Of a DNA stretch of 38,703 bases, positions 7,164-15,886 are shown piece by piece. Below the pieces are notes generated by a model that saw only the letters and a program-made list of their open reading frames with translations, ran no database searches and was not told where the DNA came from. Made by a program: the position numbers and the translations under genes. The stretch comes from an uncultured Prevotella sp. (GTDB lineage Bacteria > Bacteroidota > Bacteroidia > Bacteroidales > Bacteroidaceae), in NCBI GenBank assembly GCA_945833995.1, contig CAMAGM010000009.1:1-38703 (forward strand). Reading direction: 5' to 3'. Every line of letters begins with the position of its first letter. The stretch's first letter is position 1.

Positions 7164-10100
7164 ATGAGAAGAACCTACAAGACAATGTCTGTCATTTTCG
7201 CCTTGTTGCTGACAATGACATCATGGGCATCAAAACCCGACTTGAAATTCAAGAGACTTGATACACGCGACGGTCTCTCGAACTCACAGGTGAACTGCAT
7301 CCTGAAAGACTCAAAAGGATTTGTGTGGATAGGTACGAGATATGGGCTTGATCGCTACGACGGCACTCGCTTCCGCGTGTTCCAAGCCAATATCAAGGAC
7401 ACTACAACCTTGATAAACGACTATGTTGACAAACTCTATGAGGACATCGACGGATACATCTGGGTTCAGCAGGAGACGAGATACTGTGTCTATAATCCCA
7501 AGACAGAGCGTTTCGTGCGCGACCTCACGCCATGGACAAAGAAGGCGCATGTGGAAGGCAATGTGGAGAAAGTGCATATCGACCAGCGCAAGAACTACTG
7601 GATAAAGGCCTGGGACCACGACCTCTTCTACTATAACCCAAGGACAGGCAAGAGGGCTACATTCGTCATGGGCAAGGAAAGGAACGGAGTGAAGGAGAAC
7701 GTGCGCATCACCTCGTTTGCCGACTATGGACGCAGCACTCTCATGGTCACTGACAGGGGCATCATAACCTGTTTCGACGGCGAGAAGGGACGTGTGGCAT
7801 GGGTGTCAAACCATGTGGCGAAGTTGAGGGCATCGGAGGTTTTGGACTATCGTCTCTATATCGACAGGCATGGAAACTACTGGGTGTTGGGCGGTGGCAG
7901 ATGCCATGTCTATTCCCATAGCCATAAGCGCTGGTTCGACTCGCTCAACGACTATCTCAAGGTGCGTGGCTTGGCAGCCCTGTCAGGCAATGTCGTCACT
8001 TGGGACGTAATGGAGGACCTCGACGGACGCGTGTGGGTTGCCACCGACCATGACGGACTTTACATCATCGATTTCCAACAGAAGGATATCTACAACTACA
8101 CCAACGACAAGGCAAACGATAAAACAATCTCGGACATCTCCCTCGTGAAACTATATTGTGACCCAGAGGGACAGATGTGGATTGGAACATACACTGGCGG
8201 CGTGAACCAAGTGGTGAGGAGCAACGCCAACGTCAGCAACTTCTTCCTCGGAAGCGTTAACACCGTGGTGGAGGATCACGAAGGCAACTACTGGCTTGGA
8301 ACCAACGAGATGGGACTCATTCGCTACAATCCTTCCACCAGAAACAGCCAGACCTTCAACATGGCAAACGCGGGACTCTCGTCAAACGTGATAGTGGCAA
8401 GCCTCTGCGCCTCCGACGGCACGCTCTGGTTTGGCACCTACGGCGGAGGCGTGATACGCTATGCCAACGGGAAGTTTACGAGCATGCGCAAGGGCGACAA
8501 GCCTGGTTGCGTAGCCGACGACAACGTGTGGGCTGTGGTTGAGTCGCCCGACAAGAACATCTGGATAGGCACGCTTGGCGGCGGAGTGCAGTGCATAGAG
8601 AACGGCACGGAAACGATAACCACCTACAACCAGGCAAACTCACACCTTTCGAGCAACTATGTCTCGTCGATGCAGATGACCGATGCGGGCTGGATTGTGG
8701 TCGGCACGTCGAACAACTACTCGCTCATCGACCCCAAGACACGCAAGGTGGTGAACATGAAACTCGACCAGGACTCGTCGAGAATGACCGCCGTAACGGC
8801 TTCCAACACACAAGTCTATATGGACTCGCGAGGTCTCGTGTGGTATTGCTCACCTGCAGGTGTGCATGTGCTCGACAACTCCACAGGCCGTGTCACGCTC
8901 ATCGACCAGATGGCGGGATTGGCGGGAAACTCTGTGTGCGCCGTGATTGAGGACTCGAAGCACAACGTCTGGGTGACCACCGAATACGGCGTGTCGTGCA
9001 TCCTCATGACAAGTGCCAAGGGACACTGGAACTTCGACATCCGAAACTACAACAACCGCGACGGACTGCAGCCTGGACCGTACAACCAGCGCTCCATGTG
9101 CCTCACCCGCGACGGCAAGGTGCTTGTGGGCGGCAGCATGGGAATCGACATTATCGAACCCGAGCAGCTGAGCCGACAGGTCGTCTCTGGCAAGCCTTTG
9201 TTCAGTGGATTCCAGCTTTACGGACAGCAGATAGAGGTGGGCAAGGACTATGACGGAAGGGTGGTCCTGCCCGAGGCACTCAACGAGAGCCGACAGCTCA
9301 CGCTGCGATACAACGAGAACCAGTTCACCATACAGATGGCTTCCGACCAGGGACTTATCGGCAACCGCTCGCAGTATGTCTATATGATTGAGGGTTTCAG
9401 CGACAAGTGGATGAAGACCGAGGCGGGCAACCCCAACATCTCGCTCACGGGACTTGCGCCTGGCAGCTATACCCTTGTGGTGAAACTGCTCGACGACCGC
9501 AACCAGATGGGACAGGTGGAAAGCCGTCTCAACATCGTCATTACACCGCCGTTCTGGGGCACTTGGTGGGCATACGTCTTCTACATACTATTGGCTGTGG
9601 GACTGATTTACCTCTGGCATAAGCGCACCATACGCAAGCTGCACCTTGAGAAACTGAAGATGGAGGCTGAGGTTGAGAAGCGCAAGAAGCGTGAGGCTGC
9701 CGATGCCTACAACAACATGAACGAGGATCTGCGTGGAGCCTTCGACACCATTCTCACCAGACTCGATACCCTCATGAGCGGCGAGAACAACGAGCACCGC
9801 TACGAGCAGCAGCAGGAGATATTCGGCAACGTGGAGTCGCTCATGTCAACCGTCAACGATACCCTGTCGGCTTCCACTAAGTCGGAGGAAAGAAAGGAGT
9901 TCATTGAGCCAAAGATAAGCGACATGCAGATAGTGAGCCTCGACCAGCGTTTGGTCGATGCGGCTACGGCATACGTTGAGGAGAACCTGTCCAATGGCGA
10001 CATCACGGTGGAGACGATGAGTGAGGCACTCAATATGTCGCGCGTACATTTATATAAACGTCTCACGGCAATAACAGGCATGACCCCGTCGGAGTTCATA

Positions 10101-10265
10101 CGCGACTTGCGCCTGCGCCATGCCGAGCAGCTCATACTGCGGAGCCAGCTCTCAGTGAGTGAAATTAGCTATAAAGTCGGATTCAACAATCCACGCTATT
10201 TCTCCAAATATTTCAAGGAAAAGTATGGCGTTATACCCTCGCAATACAAAAAAGACACCATTTAA
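7164..10265 (+). CDS. Membrane propeller sensor fused directly to AraC DNA-binding domain (HTCS-like, no kinase or receiver)
   Basis: The 1033-residue protein starts with a signal peptide (to about residue 22). A long periplasmic beta-propeller follows, with many two-component-regulator-propeller repeats (DSKGFVWIGT, DGRVWVATDHDGLY, DGTLWFGTYGGGV). Next comes a Y_Y_Y domain and one membrane helix near residues 801-818 (WAYVFYILLAVGLIYLW). The cytoplasmic part is only ~110 residues of Glu/Lys-rich, probably coiled-coil, linker and then an AraC helix-turn-helix domain from about 928 to the end. Classical hybrid two-component sensors of Bacteroidetes PULs also have a histidine kinase and a receiver and are about 1300-1400 residues; no H-box, ATPase G-boxes or receiver Asp region is visible here. 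It likely senses an oligosaccharide in the periplasm and activates the enzyme genes 84 bases downstream. Domain reading is confident, signalling mode is inferred. Confidence 0.88.
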   Translation: MRRTYKTMSVIFALLLTMTSWASKPDLKFKRLDTRDGLSNSQVNCILKDSKGFVWIGTRYGLDRYDGTRFRVFQANIKDTTTLINDYVDKLYEDIDGYIWVQQETRYCVYNPKTERFVRDLTPWTKKAHVEGNVEKVHIDQRKNYWIKAWDHDLFYYNPRTGKRATFVMGKERNGVKENVRITSFADYGRSTLMVTDRGIITCFDGEKGRVAWVSNHVAKLRASEVLDYRLYIDRHGNYWVLGGGRCHVYSHSHKRWFDSLNDYLKVRGLAALSGNVVTWDVMEDLDGRVWVATDHDGLYIIDFQQKDIYNYTNDKANDKTISDISLVKLYCDPEGQMWIGTYTGGVNQVVRSNANVSNFFLGSVNTVVEDHEGNYWLGTNEMGLIRYNPSTRNSQTFNMANAGLSSNVIVASLCASDGTLWFGTYGGGVIRYANGKFTSMRKGDKPGCVADDNVWAVVESPDKNIWIGTLGGGVQCIENGTETITTYNQANSHLSSNYVSSMQMTDAGWIVVGTSNNYSLIDPKTRKVVNMKLDQDSSRMTAVTASNTQVYMDSRGLVWYCSPAGVHVLDNSTGRVTLIDQMAGLAGNSVCAVIEDSKHNVWVTTEYGVSCILMTSAKGHWNFDIRNYNNRDGLQPGPYNQRSMCLTRDGKVLVGGSMGIDIIEPEQLSRQVVSGKPLFSGFQLYGQQIEVGKDYDGRVVLPEALNESRQLTLRYNENQFTIQMASDQGLIGNRSQYVYMIEGFSDKWMKTEAGNPNISLTGLAPGSYTLVVKLLDDRNQMGQVESRLNIVITPPFWGTWWAYVFYILLAVGLIYLWHKRTIRKLHLEKLKMEAEVEKRKKREAADAYNNMNEDLRGAFDTILTRLDTLMSGENNEHRYEQQQEIFGNVESLMSTVNDTLSASTKSEERKEFIEPKISDMQIVSLDQRLVDAATAYVEENLSNGDITVETMSEALNMSRVHLYKRLTAITGMTPSEFIRDLRLRHAEQLILRSQLSVSEISYKVGFNNPRYFSKYFKEKYGVIPSQYKKDTI

Positions 10266-10300
10266 TAACATTTTAGCACCTCTTTATCGGGAATAATGGC

Positions 10301-10308
10301 TAATTTTG
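10301..10308 (+). promoter_or_regulatory. -7 box candidate for the GH31-GH2-GH3 operon
   Basis: TAATTTTG matches TAnnTTTG, 41 bases before the GH31 start. No good TTTG is seen at -33, as expected for a promoter needing an activator such as the upstream AraC-type regulator. Confidence 0.4.
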
Positions 10309-10349
10309 CACCGACAATCTGACAATAACTAAAATAAAAGAATAAGGAC

Positions 10350-13307
10350 ATGAGTTTAAGACTCCTATTAGTTTCGGCATTGCTTGCCACCTCTTTCGGC
10401 ACAGCTGTCAACGCCGACGCGGCTGCCTACCAGCGCGACGGCAGAAAGATTAGTCTTGAGATTCCTCAGACAAGTAAGAACAACGTCAGGGCAATGCGCC
10501 TCACGGTCGTCAGCGACGACATCATTCGAGTTGAGGCTACTCCCGACGAAGCTATACCAAACAAGCGGAAGAGCCTCGTAGTGGTCAACCGCGAGGGAAA
10601 GTACAAGGCTGACGTGAAGGAAGACGACAGTAGCCTCACGCTGCAGACGGCAAAGCTCACAGTGACCGTTGACAAGGCTACGGGTAAGCTGACATTCATC
10701 GACAGGACAACAGGAAAGGTGCTGCTCAAGGAAGCCGACGGCAGCAAGACTTTCACACGCTACGTCTCCTCGCAGACAGAACTGCCAGAGAACTATCGTC
10801 CTACTTCGCCCGACGAGGTGAACTGGGGCAAGACCTCCGATTTGAATAAACTGTCATTGGAAGACCGCTCTGGCTACTCCTGGCACGCACTCTTCGAGAG
10901 CGATCCCAACGAGGCTTTCTACGGCTTGGGTCAGCACCAGTCGGAGGAAATGAACTACAAGGGACGCAACGAGGAACTTTTCCAGTACAACACAAAGGTG
11001 TCAATCCCATTCGTAGTAAGCAACAAGAACTACGGCATTCTCTGGGATTCCTATTCCTACGGTCGTTGGGGTAATCCCAACAACTATCAGCAGCTCCACC
11101 GTGCCTTCAAACTCTACGACAAAAACGGCAAGCTTGGCTCGCTCTCCGGAACATACACCGAGAACACGGGCAAGATAATCGAGCGCGCAGAGGACTCTAT
11201 CTACTATGAGCACTCTGGCGTGGTTGGCCTGCTGCCACAGGACATCAACCTTGGCAACTCCAATGTCGTATATCAGGGCGAGATAGAGGCTCCACAGACG
11301 GCAAAATACCGTTTCATTCTCTACTATTCAGGCTATGTGAAGGTCTATATGGGCGGTCGCCTCGTTGTGCCAGAGCGTTGGCGCACGGCTTGGAACCCCA
11401 ATGCCTACAAGTTTGAGGTAGATCTGAAGAAGGGCGAGCGAACTCCGCTCCGCATTGAGTGGCAGCCCGACGGTGGCGTTGCCTACTGCGGTCTCCGTGC
11501 CGCCACTCCACAGACTGAGGCTGAGCAGGGTAGGGTGTCTATCTGGGCTGAGATGGACAAGGAGATGGACTACTACTTCATTGCCGGCAACAACTATGAC
11601 GACGTAATCAAGGGCTACCGCTTCCTCACAGGTCGTGCCCAGGTGATGCCAAAATGGGCGATGGGCTTCTGGCAGAGCCGCGAGAAGTATAACACCCAGG
11701 CAGAGGTGGAAGGTGTGCTCGGTGAGTTCCGCAAGCGTCAGATTCCAGTGGATGTCATGGTTCAGGACTGGCTCTATTGGGAGCAGGACAAGTGGGGCAG
11801 CTTCAAGTTCGACCTCAAGCGTTTCCCTGATCCAAAGGGAATGGTTGACTACATTCACGACAACAACGCCCGCATACTCATCTCACACTGGCCAAAATAC
11901 TATTCTTCGACCGATAACTACAAGGCTTTCGACAAGAATGGCTGGATGTATCAGCAGGCTATAAAGGACAACATCCGCGACTGGGTTGGCCCTGGCTATC
12001 TCGGCTCTTTCTACGATGCATATTCCGCAGGAGCAAGAAAACTGTTCTGGCAGCAGATGCACGACAATCTCTACACCCTCGGCATCGACTGCTGGTGGAT
12101 GGACGCATCGGAGCCTAACGTACGCGACTGCACTCCTATCGAGTATCGCAAGTTGCTCTGCGGTCCTACCGCCATGGGCACAAGCGAGGAGTATTTCAAT
12201 GCCTACTCGGTTGTAAATGCCGATGCCATCTACAACGGTCAGCGCTCGGTTGACAACAACAAGCGTGTGCTCCTGCTCACCCGAAGCGGATTTGCTGGCG
12301 AGCAGCGTTTCAGCACCGCTACTTGGAGTGGCGACATAGGCACTCGTTGGGAGGACATGCGCGCACAGATGACCGCTGGACTCAACTTCTCAATGGCTGG
12401 CGTTCCTTTCTGGGGAATGGACCAGGGTGGCTTCTGCGTTGAGAACCGCTATGTTGCCGCACAGCAGCTCTTCGACAAGTCGGGCTATGAGAACGAGGAT
12501 CTCAAGGAGTGGCGTGAGCTTAACGCACGCTGGAACCAGTTCGGTTGCTTCATTCCTCTCTACCGTACCCACGGACAGTGGCCTTTGCGTGAGGTTTGGA
12601 ACCTCGCTCCAGAGGGACACCCCTGCTACAACACCATCGTATATTACGACAAGCTCCGCTATCGCATGATGCCTTACCTCTATTCCATGGCTGGTTGGGT
12701 GAACTACAAGGACTACACCATGCTACGTGGTTTGGTCATGGACTTCGGTTGCGACGAGAAGGTGCTCAACATCGGCGACCAGTGGATGTTCGGTCCTGCT
12801 TTCATGGCTTGTCCTGTCGGCACTTACAAGGCTCGTTCCCGCGATGTCTATTTCCCAAAGCAGTGTGGTTGGTACGACCTCTATACTGGCAAGAAGTATG
12901 CTGGCGGACAGACGGTATCCGTGCCTGCTCCTTACGAGAAGATGCCCGTTTTCGTACGCGAGGGTGCCATAGTTCCTTTCGGTCCTGAGATTCAGTGGAG
13001 CGACGAGAAGAAGCCTGAGCTGATCAACCTTTATGTATATACAGGTGCTAATGGCGAGTTTGAGCTTTACGAGGACGAGGGCACTAACTACAACTATGAG
13101 AAGGGCAAGTCGTCGAAGATTCTCTTCCAGTGGGACGATGCCTCACAGACCCTCACCATAGGCACACGCCGTGGCTCATTCAACGGAATGTTGAAAAACC
13201 GCCGCTTCAATGTCGTGCTTGTCAAGGAAGGCACAGCACTCAACCTCGACAATCCTCAGGGCAAGGAGGTTCAGTACAATGGAAAGGCAGTTAATGTGAA
13301 ATTCTGA
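10350..13307 (+). CDS. Secreted GH31 glycosidase with PA14 insert, probable alpha-xylosidase
   Basis: A 985-residue retaining alpha-glycosidase with a signal peptide (about 1-24). The N-terminal beta-sandwich contains a PA14-like insert at about residues 300-380 (VVYQGEIEAPQTAKYRF, VKVYMGGRLVV). The catalytic barrel has MPKWAMGFWQSREKY, the nucleophile in WWMDASEPNV (Asp about 585) and the acid/base in SGDIGTRWEDM (Asp about 662). C-terminal beta domains follow (MPVFVREGAIVPFGPEIQ). The PA14 insert and the size match characterised xyloglucan alpha-xylosidases of Cellvibrio and Bacteroides GH31, so removal of alpha-1,6-xylose from xyloglucan oligosaccharides is the best guess; alpha-glucosidase remains possible. 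It is the first enzyme of a three-gene run, with GH2 only 11 bases downstream. Confidence 0.88.
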   Translation: MSLRLLLVSALLATSFGTAVNADAAAYQRDGRKISLEIPQTSKNNVRAMRLTVVSDDIIRVEATPDEAIPNKRKSLVVVNREGKYKADVKEDDSSLTLQTAKLTVTVDKATGKLTFIDRTTGKVLLKEADGSKTFTRYVSSQTELPENYRPTSPDEVNWGKTSDLNKLSLEDRSGYSWHALFESDPNEAFYGLGQHQSEEMNYKGRNEELFQYNTKVSIPFVVSNKNYGILWDSYSYGRWGNPNNYQQLHRAFKLYDKNGKLGSLSGTYTENTGKIIERAEDSIYYEHSGVVGLLPQDINLGNSNVVYQGEIEAPQTAKYRFILYYSGYVKVYMGGRLVVPERWRTAWNPNAYKFEVDLKKGERTPLRIEWQPDGGVAYCGLRAATPQTEAEQGRVSIWAEMDKEMDYYFIAGNNYDDVIKGYRFLTGRAQVMPKWAMGFWQSREKYNTQAEVEGVLGEFRKRQIPVDVMVQDWLYWEQDKWGSFKFDLKRFPDPKGMVDYIHDNNARILISHWPKYYSSTDNYKAFDKNGWMYQQAIKDNIRDWVGPGYLGSFYDAYSAGARKLFWQQMHDNLYTLGIDCWWMDASEPNVRDCTPIEYRKLLCGPTAMGTSEEYFNAYSVVNADAIYNGQRSVDNNKRVLLLTRSGFAGEQRFSTATWSGDIGTRWEDMRAQMTAGLNFSMAGVPFWGMDQGGFCVENRYVAAQQLFDKSGYENEDLKEWRELNARWNQFGCFIPLYRTHGQWPLREVWNLAPEGHPCYNTIVYYDKLRYRMMPYLYSMAGWVNYKDYTMLRGLVMDFGCDEKVLNIGDQWMFGPAFMACPVGTYKARSRDVYFPKQCGWYDLYTGKKYAGGQTVSVPAPYEKMPVFVREGAIVPFGPEIQWSDEKKPELINLYVYTGANGEFELYEDEGTNYNYEKGKSSKILFQWDDASQTLTIGTRRGSFNGMLKNRRFNVVLVKEGTALNLDNPQGKEVQYNGKAVNVKF

Positions 13308-13318
13308 TAGGATAGAAG

Positions 13319-15826
13319 ATGAAGAAAACAATAGCACTCTTTTGCCTCTTGTTGGGTGTTGCCGCAAGCAACGCCCGCGAGAGGCTTAATTTTGATAAAG
13401 GGTGGCGATTCTGCCTTGCCGACTCGGCTCAGATGTCGTCGCCACGTTATAATGACAGCAAGTGGCGCACTCTTAACCTGCCCCACGACTGGGCTATAGA
13501 GGGCGATTTCTCTGCATCGGCTCCTTCGGGCAACAGCGGTGGCGCACTACCTGGTGGCACCGGCTGGTATCGAAAGACCTTTACCGTTGATGCCGCTGAC
13601 CGTGATAAGCAGTTCTACATCGATTTCGACGGCGTGTATATGAACTCCACGGTGTGGATCAATGGTACAAAGCTTGGCACGCGCCCCTACGGCTACAGCT
13701 CATTCCGTTACGACCTCACGCCTTTCCTCAAGTTTGGCGAGAAGAATGTCGTTGCCGTGCGTGTTGACAACAGTGACCAACCCAACAGCCGTTGGTACAG
13801 CGGTTGTGGAATTTATCGTCACGTCTGGCTCAACAAGACTGAGAAGGTTCATGTGGCTCATTGGGGAACCCACGTCGTGGCAGAGGGCAACAAGGTGAAG
13901 GTCGATGTGCAGATTGACAATCTTACGGGCACCGACCAGAAGGTCATCGTGAGGAATAGGGTAGTGGATGCTACGGGAAAGACCGTGGGACAGACGCAGA
14001 AGTCGTTCACCTCGAAGGGTGCCATTCCCATGCTCACCATTTATCCGCCGAAGCCTGTCGATCCAAAGCTCATTACCGTCAGCTCTGTCGTCTCTGTAAA
14101 GAAACCACAACTCTGGTCGTGCGACAACCCCAATGTCTATACTGTTGTGACCACCATAGAGCAGAACGGCAAGGTGCTCGACACTTACGAGACCACAACC
14201 GGATTCCGCAGCTTCAAGTTCGATGCCGCCAAAGGCTTCTCGCTCAACGGCAAGTCGATGAAGCTCAACGGTGTCTGCCAGCACCACGACCTCGGATGCC
14301 TTGGGGCCGCCATCAACGAGGACGCACTGCATCGTCAGCTACGCATCTTGAAGGAGATGGGAACCAACGCCGTGCGCTGCTCACACAATCCTCCTGCTCC
14401 CGAACTGCTCGCTATGTGCGACACCATGGGCTTGATTGTCATGGACGAGTCGTTCGACATGTGGCGCCGCCGCAAGACGCAGAACGACTATGCCCGATTC
14501 TTCGACGAGTGGGCTGAGCGCGACCTTACCGACCTTGTGCTGCGCGACCGCAACCATCCTTCCATACTCATGTGGAGCATAGGAAACGAAGTGCTTGAAC
14601 AGTGGTCGTCGGCCGATGCCGACAATCTCACGGCAGAGCAGGCTAACCTCATTCTCAACGCTGGTCACGACGCCTCTACGCTTGCCCACGGCGAGGAACT
14701 GAGCGTCAATTCAATCCTCACGCGCAACCTCTGCGCCATTATCCGCCGTTACGACACCACGCGCCCCATCACGGCTGGCTGCAACGAGCCTGACCCAAAG
14801 AACCACCTCTTCAAGAGTGGCGCGCTGGACATCATCGGTTTCAACTATCACCACCAGTGGGTGAAGGATGTTCCGCAGAACTTCCCTGGCAAGCCTTTCA
14901 TCTTCTCAGAGAGCGTGTCGGCTCTTCAGACACGTGGCTTCTACATGATGCCAAGCGACTCTGTCTATACAGCCCCAGTAGAGTGGTGGCTGCCTTATAG
15001 CGACCCCTCGTTCCAGTGCTCTGCCTACGACAACATGCACGCCTCGTGGAGCTCAACCCACGAGGAGACATGGGACGTTGTGAAGCACAACGACTTCGTC
15101 GGCGGACAGTTCATCTGGACAGGCTTCGACTACATTGGCGAGCCTACGCCCTACGGCTTCCCTGCCCGTAGTAGCTATTTCGGCATTGTCGATCTTGCAG
15201 GCTTCCCCAAGGACTCCTACTATATGTATCAGAGCGAGTGGACCGACAAGCAGGTGCTCCATCTCTTCCCTCATTGGAACTGGCTCGACGGACAGGACAT
15301 TGACCTCTGGTGCTACTACAACAATGCCGACGAGGTTGAGCTCTTCGTCAATGGCATTTCGCAGGGAGTGAAATCCAAGGCAGACAGCCATCAGTATCAC
15401 CTCATGTGGCGCGTCAAGTTCGAGCCTGGCGAGGTGAAGGCAGTGGCACGCAAGGACGGCAAGGTTGTTGCCGAGAAGACCATCCGCACGGCTGGTGCTC
15501 CCTCGCAGTTGCACCTTTCTTCCGACCGCCCCCATTTCGGCAACAATCCTAATGGCGACAATCTTGCCTTCATCACTGTAGAGGTGCTCGACAAGGACGG
15601 CAATCTCTGCCCACGCGCCGAGGACCAAGTGTTCTTCGAGGTTGAGGGTGGCAGGATAGTAGGTGTCGATAATGGCAATCCAGTCTCCATGGAACGCTTC
15701 AAGGATACGAAGCGAAAGGCGTTCAACGGCAAGTGCCTCGTAGTCGTTGCCACCGACGGCGGCGATGTCACGCTGAAGGCAAAGGGGTATCAGTTGACTG
15801 GAAGTTCGATTGTCGTTAAGAGGTAA
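13319..15826 (+). CDS. Secreted GH2 glycosidase, probable beta-galactosidase
   Basis: A 835-residue glycoside hydrolase family 2 enzyme with a signal peptide (about 1-19). It has a sugar-binding jelly-roll domain (LNLPHDWAIEGDF, GGTGWYRKTF), an immunoglobulin-like domain, and the catalytic barrel with NAVRCSHNPP. The acid/base Glu lies in WSIGNE (about 424) and the nucleophile Glu in FIFSESVSA (about 531). After the barrel are the C-terminal domains common in Bacteroidetes GH2 enzymes (DUF4982-like, then a final Ig-like domain with VFFEVEGGRIVGVDNG). These enzymes usually act as beta-galactosidases on plant oligosaccharides; beta-glucuronidase or mannosidase activity cannot be excluded. Beside GH31 and GH3, removal of galactose from xyloglucan side chains is a coherent role (inference). 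Confidence 0.87.
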   Translation: MKKTIALFCLLLGVAASNARERLNFDKGWRFCLADSAQMSSPRYNDSKWRTLNLPHDWAIEGDFSASAPSGNSGGALPGGTGWYRKTFTVDAADRDKQFYIDFDGVYMNSTVWINGTKLGTRPYGYSSFRYDLTPFLKFGEKNVVAVRVDNSDQPNSRWYSGCGIYRHVWLNKTEKVHVAHWGTHVVAEGNKVKVDVQIDNLTGTDQKVIVRNRVVDATGKTVGQTQKSFTSKGAIPMLTIYPPKPVDPKLITVSSVVSVKKPQLWSCDNPNVYTVVTTIEQNGKVLDTYETTTGFRSFKFDAAKGFSLNGKSMKLNGVCQHHDLGCLGAAINEDALHRQLRILKEMGTNAVRCSHNPPAPELLAMCDTMGLIVMDESFDMWRRRKTQNDYARFFDEWAERDLTDLVLRDRNHPSILMWSIGNEVLEQWSSADADNLTAEQANLILNAGHDASTLAHGEELSVNSILTRNLCAIIRRYDTTRPITAGCNEPDPKNHLFKSGALDIIGFNYHHQWVKDVPQNFPGKPFIFSESVSALQTRGFYMMPSDSVYTAPVEWWLPYSDPSFQCSAYDNMHASWSSTHEETWDVVKHNDFVGGQFIWTGFDYIGEPTPYGFPARSSYFGIVDLAGFPKDSYYMYQSEWTDKQVLHLFPHWNWLDGQDIDLWCYYNNADEVELFVNGISQGVKSKADSHQYHLMWRVKFEPGEVKAVARKDGKVVAEKTIRTAGAPSQLHLSSDRPHFGNNPNGDNLAFITVEVLDKDGNLCPRAEDQVFFEVEGGRIVGVDNGNPVSMERFKDTKRKAFNGKCLVVVATDGGDVTLKAKGYQLTGSSIVVKR

Positions 15827-15886
15827 GTTTTTGGGAATCTACCTTCTTCATTTACGTTATTTATTTTAAATCACATAAAAAAAACA

